A stretch of 64,000 bases of DNA from Frateuria hangzhouensis (GTDB taxonomy: Bacteria > Pseudomonadota > Gammaproteobacteria > Xanthomonadales > Rhodanobacteraceae). The DNA is taken from contig NZ_JAPMIU010000006.1 in NCBI RefSeq assembly GCF_026410505.1, positions 124,001 to 188,000 of the forward strand, in the 5' to 3' direction. Made by a program: the position numbers and the translations under genes. Below the pieces are notes generated by a model. The model was not told the origin of the DNA and did not search any database. It saw only the letters and a program-made list of their open reading frames with translations. Shown here in pieces: positions 9,287-17,538 of the stretch; the stretch's first letter is position 1, and each line of letters starts with the position of its first letter.

Positions 9287-9349
9287 GGTGGACTTCAGCC
9301 CACCATGCCCGTCGCGGAAACGGCTGGTGGGCTGAAGCCCACCCTACGG
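9281..9349. repeat. Paired GTAG REP element (BIME-like) between convergent genes
   Basis: Two inverted arms, CCGTAGGGTGGACTTCAGCC (from 9281) and its near-complement (9326-9349), flank a 21-base centre. Each arm also contains its own small palindrome (GGTGG-CTTCAG-CCACC). The GTAG head of the left arm contains the TAG stop of the kinase gene (9284-9286). The GTAG head of the right arm contains the TAG stop of the channel gene (9344-9346 on the minus strand). As RNA it would fold into a bidirectional terminator-like structure. Confidence 0.85.
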
Positions 9350-10453
9350 GAGTTCATCGGCCAGGCCGCCGCGTCCATCATCGGTGCGTTCCGGCAGCTC
9401 CTGCACCTCCGCCCGCATCCGCGGCAGGCTCTGCGGGTAATGCTGCTGCACGAACTTCAGCATGCCCTCGCGCACGTGGCAGCGCAGGTCGAAATTGCTG
9501 CCCGAATCGGCCGAGCTGGCCAGGATGCGTATCTGCAGCGTGCGATCGGTGGTGTCGGTCACCTGCAGTACGCACACGCGCCGGTCCCACTGCGGCGCCT
9601 CCTCGCACAACCGCTTGGCTTCCGCGCGCAGCGGTTCCAGCGGCACGCGGTAGTCCAGCCACAGGTAGACCGTGCCGATCAGTTGCGAGCTGGAGCGGGT
9701 CCAGTTCTGGAACGGGTTTTCGATGAACCAGTTCAGCGGCACCACCAGCCGCCGCTCATCCCAGATGCGCACCACCACGTAGGTGCCGGTGATTTCCTCG
9801 ATGCGCCCCCACTCGCCCTCGATGATCACCACGTCGTCCAGCCGGATCGGCTGGGTGATGGCGATCTGCAGCCCGGCGATCAGGTTGCTCAGCACCGGTT
9901 TGGCGGCCAGGCCCACGGCCAGGCCAGCCAGGCCGGCCGAGGCGAGCAGGCTGGTGCCGATCTGGCGCACGCCGGGGATCATCATCAGGCAGGCCGCCAA
10001 GCCGATCAGGATGAGCAGCACCGAGCCGGTGCGACCCAGCACCCGCGCCTGCGTAAGCACCCGCCGAGCACGCAGGTTGTTCTTGGTGTCGACCGGGAAG
10101 CGGCGGGAGAAGAAGAACTCCGCGGCGTTGATGCAGCGAACGCCCAGCCAGGTCGCCACCGCGATCAGCGCGATCACCAGCACCTGCTCGATGGTGCCGG
10201 CCACGTGCAGGTCCTGCGCTTCCGGCCGTGTACGAAGCGCGATCACCAGCACCAGCAGCGGCACCAGCCAACCCATCGGCGCGCGCGCCTGCTTGAGCAT
10301 CTCGCGCACCATCGGATGACCGTCGCTGAGGCGCCACAGCAGCGCGCGCACCAGCCGGTGAACCACGATCGCCACCAGCAAGGCAATGATCACGGTCACG
10401 CCCAGGCGGACCCAGGGCTGGCCGTTCCAGATCTCCAACAGGTTTTCCGTCAT
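9344..10453 (-). CDS. MscS-family mechanosensitive ion channel
   Basis: This 369-residue inner-membrane channel should open on membrane tension to protect against osmotic downshift. Hydrophobic helices lie at about 11-32, 57-76, 86-107 and 135-157. The pore-lining TM3-like helix follows (GTSLLASAGLAGLAVGLAAK), with the Gly/Ala packing pattern. The MscS beta-domain comes next (IRLDDVVIIEGEWGRIEEIT, then VVRIWDERRLVVPLNWFI) and an alpha/beta C-terminal domain. Five or more helices make it longer than E. coli MscS (286) and more like the YnaI/YbdG class. The start is ATG 10451-10453 (MTENLLEIWNG). Upstream in-frame sequence is non-coding and REP-containing. The stop codon is provided by the REP arm. 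Confidence 0.9.
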   Translation of the reverse strand: MTENLLEIWNGQPWVRLGVTVIIALLVAIVVHRLVRALLWRLSDGHPMVREMLKQARAPMGWLVPLLVLVIALRTRPEAQDLHVAGTIEQVLVIALIAVATWLGVRCINAAEFFFSRRFPVDTKNNLRARRVLTQARVLGRTGSVLLILIGLAACLMMIPGVRQIGTSLLASAGLAGLAVGLAAKPVLSNLIAGLQIAITQPIRLDDVVIIEGEWGRIEEITGTYVVVRIWDERRLVVPLNWFIENPFQNWTRSSSQLIGTVYLWLDYRVPLEPLRAEAKRLCEEAPQWDRRVCVLQVTDTTDRTLQIRILASSADSGSNFDLRCHVREGMLKFVQQHYPQSLPRMRAEVQELPERTDDGRGGLADELP

Positions 10454-10531
10454 GACCCCACCCTGCCCGCCCTCGCGTTCACGGGGCGTGGGCAGGCCAT
10501 CGTCGGAGCGTTCAGGCCCGCATCCGTAGGA

Positions 10532-10601
10532 CGTAGGGTGGGCTTCAGCCCACCGCTTTCGATGGCTCGACAAAATTGGGCGGCTGAAGCCCACCCTGCG
10601 G
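10532..10601. repeat. Paired GTAG REP element
   Basis: CGTAGGGTGGGCTTCAGCCC (from 10532) and the inverted copy GGCGGCTGAAGCCCACC (to 10601) form a second paired element, nearly the same as that at 9281-9349. A partial CCGTAGG precedes it at 10524. It fills the gap between the divergently transcribed channel and PP-loop genes. Confidence 0.8.
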
Positions 10602-10624
10602 AGTTCGTGCCGTAAAGTAGCCTG

Positions 10625-11314
10625 ATGAACGCAACTCCCATCCTGCTCGCCTGGAGCGGCGGCAAGGACTGCCTGATGGCCCTGCAGCGGCTGCGTGCCG
10701 ACCCGCAATGGCAGGTGGTCGCGCTGCTGACCACGGTCAACCGCACCTACCAGCGCATCGCCATGCACGGCGTGCGCCGCGACATCCTGCAGGCCCAGGC
10801 CGAGGCACTGGGCCTGCAGCTGCTGGAAGTGATGATGGACTGGCCCGGCAGCAACGACGCCTACGAAGCCGCGCACGAACGCGCGCTGGCCGAGGCCCGC
10901 ATGCGCTGGCCGGGCATCCGCCATTGCGCGTTTGGCGACCTGTTCCTGCAGGACGTGCGCGACTACCGCGTGCGTCAGCTCGGGCGAGCCGAATGGCGGG
11001 CGGTGTTCCCGATCTGGGGCGAGGACACCGATGCGCTTTCGCGCCGCTTCGTCGGCGAAGGCCACCGCGCCCTGCTGTGCTGCGTGGACACCGAACAACT
11101 GGCCGCGGACTATTGCGGCCGCCCGTATGACGGCTCCTTGCTCGACAGCCTGCCCGCCGGCGTCGACCCCTGCGGCGAGCGTGGCGAGTTCCACACCCTG
11201 AGCTACGGAGGCCCGCTGTTCGCACGCGAGCTGCGCTTGAGCCGCGGCGAGTCGGTGCTGCGCGACGGGCGCTTCCAGTTCACCGATTTCCTGCTCGATG
11301 AACCTGCCAGCTGA
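10625..11314 (+). CDS. Dph6/MJ0570-like PP-loop ATP-binding protein
   Basis: This 229-residue protein belongs to the adenine-nucleotide alpha-hydrolase (PP-loop) superfamily. The ATP pyrophosphatase loop is WSGGKDCLMA (residues 9-18). The family's second conserved block, CGERGEFHT, lies near residue 190. Archaeal/eukaryotic relatives (Dph6) amidate diphthine on EF-2. Bacteria lack diphthamide, so the substrate here is unknown, perhaps an ammonia-dependent ligation. The ATG at 10625 follows the REP element. The end overlaps the start of the Mug-like gene by 17 bases, so the two are translationally coupled. Confidence 0.87.
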   Translation: MNATPILLAWSGGKDCLMALQRLRADPQWQVVALLTTVNRTYQRIAMHGVRRDILQAQAEALGLQLLEVMMDWPGSNDAYEAAHERALAEARMRWPGIRHCAFGDLFLQDVRDYRVRQLGRAEWRAVFPIWGEDTDALSRRFVGEGHRALLCCVDTEQLAADYCGRPYDGSLLDSLPAGVDPCGERGEFHTLSYGGPLFARELRLSRGESVLRDGRFQFTDFLLDEPAS

Positions 11315-11819
11315 GCCTCACATCCTGCCCGACCTGCTGCGCCCGGGGCTTGCACTGGTCTTCTGCGGCACCGCCGCCGGCGAGCGCTCGGCCCGCGACG
11401 GCGCCTACTATGCCCATCCGGGCAACCTGTTCTGGCGCGCGCTGCACGAAGCCGGCCTGACGCCGCGCCGCTTCGCGCCGGCCGAGTTCCCGCAGCTGCT
11501 GGAACGGGGCATCGGCCTGACCGACCTGGCCAAGCGCCACAGCGGCAACGACGCCGACCTGCCGCGCGATGCCTTCGACGTGCCCGCGCTGGTGGCCAAG
11601 ATCGACGCCTTCCAGCCACGCCTGCTCGCCTTCACCAGCAAGGCCGCCGCGCGCGCCGCGCTGGGTCGTGCCATCGTCGCCTATGGCCCGCAACCGGAAC
11701 GACTCGGCAACGCACAGGTCTACGCCCTGCCGTCACCCTCCGGCCAGGCACGCCGGCACTGGGCCATCGAACCATGGCGGCAATTGGCCTTCCAATTCCA
11801 CGAGATGCGCGCATGTTGA
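11298..11819 (+). CDS. mug: Mug/TDG-like mismatch-specific DNA glycosylase with an altered active site
   Basis: This 173-residue uracil-DNA glycosylase superfamily (family 2) protein should remove uracil or thymine mispaired with G. The fold signatures are present: LVFCGTAAGERSA near residue 20, HPGNLFW near 41, and the C-terminal minor-groove motif LPSPSGQARRHW near 146. In E. coli Mug the first motif is GINPG with catalytic Asn18. Here it is GTAAG, so that Asn is replaced by Ala, and NPSGLSR is SPSGQAR. A different nucleophile-activating residue or another substrate range is likely, as reported for some other family-2 enzymes. It overlaps the PP-loop gene by 17 bases and the next gene by 7 bases. 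Confidence 0.85.
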   Translation: MNLPAEPHILPDLLRPGLALVFCGTAAGERSARDGAYYAHPGNLFWRALHEAGLTPRRFAPAEFPQLLERGIGLTDLAKRHSGNDADLPRDAFDVPALVAKIDAFQPRLLAFTSKAAARAALGRAIVAYGPQPERLGNAQVYALPSPSGQARRHWAIEPWRQLAFQFHEMRAC

Positions 11820-12175
11820 AACCCCTCCCTTTGCTCGCGCTGGCCGCACTGGCGTTCGCCACCGCCATGCCTGCCGATGCCGGCGTACTGGTGACGCCCG
11901 GCTACGCCGTGGTGGTGGCCGAACAATGCGCCGAAGGCGACGTCGCCTGCGCGGACGTGGTCTACACCGGTGTCAGCCGCCGCACCGGTGCGTCGATCAC
12001 CTTGCACGGTGCCGCGTTCTCGACGACCTGTGCCGACGGAACCACGCCGTGCCGCCACCTCGGCTGGCGTTTCCCGCACGGTACCCTGGTCTACACGGTC
12101 ACCGACGATGGCGCGTTGCTGGTCACGCGCGACGGCAAGCTGGTGCTTTCGCAACAGGGCAAGTGGGTGCGGTAG
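11813..12175 (+). CDS. Small exported protein of unknown function, four cysteines
   Basis: This is a 120-residue protein I do not recognise. A clear signal peptide is seen (MLKPLPLLALAALAFATAMPADA, cleavage predicted after ADA near residue 23). The mature part has four cysteines (EQC, ACAD, TTC, PCRH), enough for two periplasmic disulfides, and ends in a beta-rich VTRDGKLVLSQQGKWVR. I start at ATG 11813, which gives the intact signal peptide and overlaps the Mug stop by seven bases. A longer in-frame start at 11774 would bury the signal sequence. The stop TAG (12173-12175) coincides with a GTAG repeat head. Confidence 0.7.
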   Translation: MLKPLPLLALAALAFATAMPADAGVLVTPGYAVVVAEQCAEGDVACADVVYTGVSRRTGASITLHGAAFSTTCADGTTPCRHLGWRFPHGTLVYTVTDDGALLVTRDGKLVLSQQGKWVR

Positions 12176-12220
12176 CTCCTGCGCCCTTGCGCATCACGGT
12201 GCGCACAAGTGCGCTCCTGC
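12172..12220. repeat. GTAG REP element, GTAGGAGCGC type, partly degenerate
   Basis: Read on the minus strand this is GCAGGAGCGCACTTGTGCGC, a short centre, then TGCGCAAGGGCGCAGGAGC followed by TAC. It is related to the well-preserved pair at 55905-55989. It lies between the small exported protein and the autotransporter terminator. Confidence 0.6.
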
Positions 12221-12228
12221 AAAAAGTC

Positions 12229-12265
12229 AAAAAAAACCGCCGCCGGATCGCTCCGGCGGCGGCTT
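12229..12265 (-). terminator. Rho-independent terminator of the autotransporter gene
   Basis: An 11-bp perfect stem CCGCCGCCGGA / TCCGGCGGCGG (12237-12247 with 12252-12262) with loop TCGC is followed on the minus strand by a run of eight T. It lies 24 bases beyond the autotransporter stop. There is no T run on the plus-strand side, so it mainly serves the minus-strand gene. Confidence 0.92.
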
Positions 12266-12288
12266 GTCTTCAACGGCGTTGCAGCGAA

Positions 12289-15200
12289 CTAGAACTGCAC
12301 TCGCACGCCCACGTTCACGCCGTAACTGGCGCGGTCATGCCCGGTGGCAGAGTTCAACCCGCCATACAGGTAGCTCTGCCTGCCCAGGCGCAGCGTGCCG
12401 CTGGCGTCGAGCTTGAGCAGCGTCCGGCCCATCGATGGCGAGCGCAACTGGAACGATTCGCCGGCGAGCGTGGCATCCACGACCGGGTCGAGCGTGTCGC
12501 CGAAGTCCTGTCCGATCGCCGCGCCGATGCGGTAGGTCACGCTGGAGGCCAGCGGATCCTGCGCTGCCGAACCCAGCTTGAGGCCCGCCAGCAGGCGCGT
12601 GCCGGTCGCTTCGTAGCGACCTACGCCGAGGCCGGTCATCGTGTCGCCCGCTTCGGTAAAGCCGTCGCGGTCCACGCGCTGCCACACCGCCTGCACATAG
12701 GGCTCGATGCGCATGCCCTGATGCTGGAGCGGGAAGCGCGCGGTCACGCTTGCCGCCATGCTGTGGCCGTCCGCCTCAGAGGTCAGGCTGGACGCCGGTG
12801 CCAGCGGATCGGCACGACGCGTGCTCCACTTGTCCTTCGACCACGACGCAGTGCCGTCGACCAGCGCGCCACCGGCCGCCAGTTCGCCGTAAACCATCGC
12901 ACCATTGCCGCGCACGTTGCCGGATGCCGGGATGTTCTCCAGCCGGGCTTCGGTATGGGCAAGGCCCACGCCCCACTGCACCGCGTCGCCGCGATACGCA
13001 TCCAGGCCCGCGCTGGCGCGGCTCTGCTGCGAGTGGAAGCCCGACGCCTGTGCGTCGGACAGCGCGCGGTAACCACCCTGCGACAGCGTGGCCCAGGCGC
13101 GGCTGCCGTGTTCGCCCTGATCCAGCGGCGATTCGGCCAGATGGTCGGCCATGTCGCCGGCCAGGCCCAGGCTGGCCTCGCGGGCCATCGCCGCGGTCTG
13201 AACGTGCGCCTCGCCGGCCAAGCCCTGCATGACCTGTGGAAGCGCGGTGGCGCGCAGGCCGGCCAGAGCGAACAGCAGGCCACGCTGGTCGTCGGTATCG
13301 GCGCCCGCGTCCTGCGCCGCCACCATGCTGTCCACCGCCTCGCCCGCACGAATGGCATTGCCATTGGCCAGGCCGTCGAGCAAGGTGGCGTAGGAAACCG
13401 GCGTGACGTACAGCTCCACCGCATGACCGCCGACGTAGAACACCTGGAAGCGGGTGTTGGCCGCCAGGCCCGCGGTCGGCTGCTGCAGCGCGTCGAAGCT
13501 GCCCTTCACGCCGCCGGCCGCCTGCACCACCGTGTAGACATCGCCCAGCTCTGGCGTGAACGCGTTCGACGCATCGCCGGTGATCCCGCGCAAGGTCGGC
13601 GCGAGCGTGCCGTCGGCGGTGAACGAGCCGCCCACCAGCAGGCGCGAATAGTTGCCGGCGCCCGCGGCGGTGCCGTGGCCGTCGATGTCGATCTGCAGCG
13701 CGCTGCCTTCGTGCATCGTTACCGCGTCGGTGATCGACAGCGTGCCGGGCGAATTGCCCGGGGCCAGGGTGCCCTCGACGTTGATCGAACCCTTGATCAC
13801 GCCGACGCCGCGCACGGTGCCGGGGCGGTCGACCTGCACCTGGCTGGTCAGCTCGCCGTTGGCGCGCAGCATGCCGTCCTGCACGCAGGTACCATTGGCC
13901 AGCGTTGCGGCGCCGGTCATGTTCAACGTGCCCTTGCCGCTCTTGACGAAGCAGCCCACGTTGCCATCGGTAAGGATCTGGCCACTGAGCTCGGTCGTGG
14001 TGCCGGTGTCGGTGTTCACGCCGGAATTGCCGCTGACCAGCACCGTCTGGCCGGTGCCCAGGCTGTCGACCGTCTGCAGCGTGCCGCCCTGCAGCACGAT
14101 CACGCCGGTGCCCAGCGACGAGCCGCTGTCGATCCTGACCACGCCGCCGTCGATCAGCGCGCCGCCGGTAAAGGTATTGCTGCCGGTCACCACCAGCACG
14201 CCGCCGCCGCGCTTGACCAGCCCGCCCGTGCCGCTCATGTCGCCATGGGCGGTAAAGGTGGCGCCGGCCAGCGTGGTGATCGAGGCGTTGCCCGACTGGA
14301 TCACCATGTCACGGTCGCTGGCCATCGACTGCGTGACCGTCAGGTCGCCGCCGTTGAAGGTGATCGTGCCGGACGTGGCGCCGAGGCTGGCGTCGCTGCC
14401 GACCTGCAGCGAACCGCCGTTGAGCGTGGTGCCCCCGGTGTAGCTATTGTTGCCCTTGAGGACCAGCTTGCCGGCGTTGACCGTGGTACCGCCGTGGTGC
14501 GCCGCAGTGCCGTCGACCACCATCGTTCCCTGGCCGTTCTTGACCAGCGCCCCGCTGCCGCCGATCGCGCCGCCACTGGTGAAGGTGGTGCCCTTGTCGA
14601 CCGCGAAGCCCCCGCCACGGACCGTGATGTCGCGGTCGCTCTGGAAGCTGCCGGTGGTATGCAGCGTGCCGCCGTTCAAGGTCAGGCCGGAGGAGGCGTC
14701 GCCGAGATTGGCGTCGTGCCCCACTTGCAGCGTGCCGCCGTTGATCGTAGTGCCACCGGCATAGCTGTTGTCGCCACCGAGCACCAGCGTGCCCGCGTTG
14801 ACGACCGTGCCGCCCAGGTGCGAAGCCGTGCCGCCCAAAGTGAGCGTGCCGCTGCCATCCTTCACCAGCGTGCCGCTGCCGTCGATGCTGCCAGCGAACA
14901 CGCCGTTGCCCGCCTGTGCGAAGTCCAGCGTGCCGTTGTTGATGATGTCGCCCTGCAGGCTGCGGCTGTCGCCCTGCAGCGTGCCGCCCGCAATCGTGGT
15001 GCCGCCGCTGTAGCTGTTGGCGCCAGTCAGCAGCAACGTGCCGCCGCCTTCCTTCACCAGCTGGCCGCTGCCGCTGATGGCGCCGCCGAACGCACCGTTG
15101 GTCGCCTGCGCGAAGTCCAGCGTGCCGTTGTTGGCGATGTCGCCCTGCAGGCTGTGGCTGTCGCCCTGCAGCGTGCCGCCCGCAATCGTGGTGCCGCCGG

Positions 15201-17172
15201 TGTAGGTGTTGGCGCCGCCCAGTACCAGCGTGCCGCTGCCCTGCTTGGTCAGCTCGCCGCTGCCGGCGATGGCGTCGGTGGCGGTCAGGGTCGTGCCGGT
15301 ATCGGTGTCGATCGCGCCGTCCCCGGAGAGGGTGATGTCGCGGTCGGTCGACACGTTGCCGGTGGTGTGCAGCGTGCCGCCGTCGAAGACGAGGCCGCTG
15401 CCGGCGTCGCCCAGGTTGGCATCGCTGCCGATCTCGAGCGTGCCGCCGTTGAGCGTCGTGCCGCCGGTGTAACTGTTGTTGCCGTTGAGGACCAGTGTGC
15501 CATCGTTCACGGTGGTGCCGCCGCCGTGCGCGAGCGTGCCGTCGAGCGCCAGCGTGCCGCTGCCGTTCTTCACCAGCTCGCCGCTGCCGCTCATGTCGCC
15601 CGCATAGATGCCGTCGGTGGCCTGGTCGAAGTCGACCGTGGCGTTGTTGGTGATGTCGCCCCGCAGGCTGCCGCTGTCGCCCTGCAGCCTGCCGTCGTTG
15701 ACGGTCGTGCCGCCGGCGTAGGTGTTGTCGCCGGTCAGCAGCAGCGTGCCGGTGCCATTCTTGGCCAGGCCGCCCGTGCCGCTCATGTCGCCGGCGTAGG
15801 TGCCGTCGGTGGACTGGTCGAAGTCGACCGTGGCGTCGTTGGTGATGTCGCCCTGCAAGCTGGCGCTGTCGCCCCGCAACGTGCCGTCGTTGACGGTCGT
15901 GCCGCCGCTGTAGCTGTTGTCGCCGCTCAGCACCAGCGTGCCGCTGCCGTTCTTGAGCAGGCCGCCCGTACCGGTCATGTCGCCGTCGTAGGTGCCATCG
16001 GCGGACTGGTCGAAGTCGACCGTGGCGTGGTTGGTGATGTCGCCCTGCAAGCTGGCGCTGTCGCCCTGCAACGTGCCGCCGTTGACGGTCGTGCCGCCGC
16101 TGTAGCTGTTGTCACCGCTCAGCACCAGCGTGCCGCCGCCGTCCTTCACCAGGCCGCCCGTGCCGGTCATGTCACCGGCAAAGGTGCCGTCGGTCGACTG
16201 GTCGAAGTCGACCGTGGCGTGGTTGGTGATGTCGCCCTGCAGGCTGTCGGTGTCGCCCTGCAGCGTGCCGCCATTGACGGTCGTGCCACCGGTGTAGCTG
16301 CTCGGCCCTTCCAGGGTCAGCGTGCCGTCACCGGTCTTGGTCAGGGGGCCGGTGCCTTCGACGCCACCCGTGAAGATCACGTCGCCCGTGCCGGTGTCCA
16401 CGGTGCCGCCGCCCGAACGGATCGTCACTTGCTGGTCGTTGGTGGTGTCCGTGGTCGGCGCGTACGTACCGCCGTTGAACACGATCGAATCAGGCTGGTT
16501 CAGTTCCGGGTCGTCCTGGGTATAAGTCTCGCCCGGAAGCATCGGAAAACCGTTGAGGTCCGCGGCGGTAACCACCAGCGTATTGCTCAGGACCGGAGCG
16601 TAGGGATGCCAGAAGTCCGTGGGGGTGTCGGCTGGAACGTACATGTAGGTATAGGTGCCGGCGGTCAGGCCGCTGAAGGTCACGCCTTCCCATGTCCTGG
16701 CCTCGCCGGTCGATCCCGGCGTGGCCGACAGGTCGGTTCCCGCATCGCTCAGGGCATAGAAATTGTTGACGCCGTCCTCCAGGCCGATCGGCCTGTTGGG
16801 ATCGAGCTGGCCGGCGCCGACGATCTGGGAGAAATCCGCGGTTGCCGAAAAGCCGTTGTCGCCGGTCAGCTCGAAATGGCCTTCATAGGAGCCGGCCGAG
16901 TCAGTACCGATGGGATGGTAGGTGCCATACCAGAAGGTGATGGTGCCACTGGTTCCCAGCGGCGCGACGTAGCCCACCGAGGTGGTGTGCGCCAGGCTGA
17001 GCGGCGCGGCGGCCAGCAGTGCCAGCGCCAGCGCGCTGCACGCGAATACGCCGGGCGCGCTGCCACTACGCGCGTCGACCGTGGCGCCGGCGCGCGGGGA
17101 GCGCGCCAGTTCGGATGCCACCATGAATTGGCGAAGTGCCTTGTTCCAGACGATGCGGAAAATCTTGTTCAT
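12289..17172 (-). CDS. Type Va autotransporter with passenger-associated tandem repeats
   Basis: This 1627-residue surface protein begins MNKIFRIVWNKALRQFMVAS, an extended signal peptide region, followed by a hydrophobic signal core (ACSALALALLAAAPLSLAHT). The passenger is beta-helical. It contains about a dozen autotransporter-associated repeats of the form GTLxLxGxNSYxGGTTVNxGTLQGD; several units in the middle repeat every 64 residues (192 bases). The C-terminal ~280 residues form the translocator beta-barrel (starting around GSRAWATLSQGGYRAL) and end in VRVQF, the terminal aromatic required for BAM assembly. The start is ATG 17172; the upstream in-frame codons lack homology to signal peptides. 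The function is probably adhesion or biofilm formation; no protease triad or lipase motif is visible. Confidence 0.92.
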   Translation of the reverse strand: MNKIFRIVWNKALRQFMVASELARSPRAGATVDARSGSAPGVFACSALALALLAAAPLSLAHTTSVGYVAPLGTSGTITFWYGTYHPIGTDSAGSYEGHFELTGDNGFSATADFSQIVGAGQLDPNRPIGLEDGVNNFYALSDAGTDLSATPGSTGEARTWEGVTFSGLTAGTYTYMYVPADTPTDFWHPYAPVLSNTLVVTAADLNGFPMLPGETYTQDDPELNQPDSIVFNGGTYAPTTDTTNDQQVTIRSGGGTVDTGTGDVIFTGGVEGTGPLTKTGDGTLTLEGPSSYTGGTTVNGGTLQGDTDSLQGDITNHATVDFDQSTDGTFAGDMTGTGGLVKDGGGTLVLSGDNSYSGGTTVNGGTLQGDSASLQGDITNHATVDFDQSADGTYDGDMTGTGGLLKNGSGTLVLSGDNSYSGGTTVNDGTLRGDSASLQGDITNDATVDFDQSTDGTYAGDMSGTGGLAKNGTGTLLLTGDNTYAGGTTVNDGRLQGDSGSLRGDITNNATVDFDQATDGIYAGDMSGSGELVKNGSGTLALDGTLAHGGGTTVNDGTLVLNGNNSYTGGTTLNGGTLEIGSDANLGDAGSGLVFDGGTLHTTGNVSTDRDITLSGDGAIDTDTGTTLTATDAIAGSGELTKQGSGTLVLGGANTYTGGTTIAGGTLQGDSHSLQGDIANNGTLDFAQATNGAFGGAISGSGQLVKEGGGTLLLTGANSYSGGTTIAGGTLQGDSRSLQGDIINNGTLDFAQAGNGVFAGSIDGSGTLVKDGSGTLTLGGTASHLGGTVVNAGTLVLGGDNSYAGGTTINGGTLQVGHDANLGDASSGLTLNGGTLHTTGSFQSDRDITVRGGGFAVDKGTTFTSGGAIGGSGALVKNGQGTMVVDGTAAHHGGTTVNAGKLVLKGNNSYTGGTTLNGGSLQVGSDASLGATSGTITFNGGDLTVTQSMASDRDMVIQSGNASITTLAGATFTAHGDMSGTGGLVKRGGGVLVVTGSNTFTGGALIDGGVVRIDSGSSLGTGVIVLQGGTLQTVDSLGTGQTVLVSGNSGVNTDTGTTTELSGQILTDGNVGCFVKSGKGTLNMTGAATLANGTCVQDGMLRANGELTSQVQVDRPGTVRGVGVIKGSINVEGTLAPGNSPGTLSITDAVTMHEGSALQIDIDGHGTAAGAGNYSRLLVGGSFTADGTLAPTLRGITGDASNAFTPELGDVYTVVQAAGGVKGSFDALQQPTAGLAANTRFQVFYVGGHAVELYVTPVSYATLLDGLANGNAIRAGEAVDSMVAAQDAGADTDDQRGLLFALAGLRATALPQVMQGLAGEAHVQTAAMAREASLGLAGDMADHLAESPLDQGEHGSRAWATLSQGGYRALSDAQASGFHSQQSRASAGLDAYRGDAVQWGVGLAHTEARLENIPASGNVRGNGAMVYGELAAGGALVDGTASWSKDKWSTRRADPLAPASSLTSEADGHSMAASVTARFPLQHQGMRIEPYVQAVWQRVDRDGFTEAGDTMTGLGVGRYEATGTRLLAGLKLGSAAQDPLASSVTYRIGAAIGQDFGDTLDPVVDATLAGESFQLRSPSMGRTLLKLDASGTLRLGRQSYLYGGLNSATGHDRASYGVNVGVRVQF
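15500..16310 (-). repeat. 192-base tandem repeats within the autotransporter passenger
   Basis: The string TTGACGGTCGTGCC recurs at about 15,700, 15,890, 16,083 and 16,276, a period of about 192 bases (64 codons), with high identity between units. Shorter, more diverged units continue to about 14,400. Such arrays change copy number by slipped-strand or recombination events. Confidence 0.85.
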
Positions 17173-17538
17173 TGGATCGAGCGTTCCGTGTGCAGTAAAG
17201 GAACGCACGGGCGATCTGCCCGTACGCGAGTGCTGTCGAGTGAAGAAGCAGAGCCTGGGAGACGCGCGCACCGACGTGCGGCCGAAGGGTCTTACCTGGA
17301 ATTCACGACATCCACGGTGAGCAGAAAGCGTGCCAAGCGATCAGGCCGGTCGCCTCGCTTCGCCGTTGCGCGAATGGCGCGGATGTCGCGGGGTCCGCGG
17401 CCGTGGTACTGCGTCTTTCGGACGCAGGGTCGAGGACTGCTTCTGACGCGTGGAGTCGTCACGTTTGCGCCGGACTGCCGCGGTTCGTCGCACCGGAATC
17501 CTCGGCGTGCGCGCGCGACGGAATTCCGTCTCGCGCGC
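17173..17538. other. 366-base intergenic region upstream of the autotransporter
   Basis: No convincing gene is present. An inverted repeat ACGGGC-GATCT-GCCCGT (17207-17223) lies about 35 bases before the autotransporter start and may be a leader hairpin or operator. I could not identify a confident promoter. The far end holds the stop of the triheme cytochrome gene. Confidence 0.5.

Noticed and set aside
12229-12265. Terminator for the plus-strand small exported protein
   Set aside because: The T run lies only on the minus-strand side; the plus strand continues CTTGTCTTC.
14400-16310. CRISPR-like regular spacing of repeats
   Set aside because: The repeats are in frame, have no constant spacers and encode a periodic beta-helix passenger.
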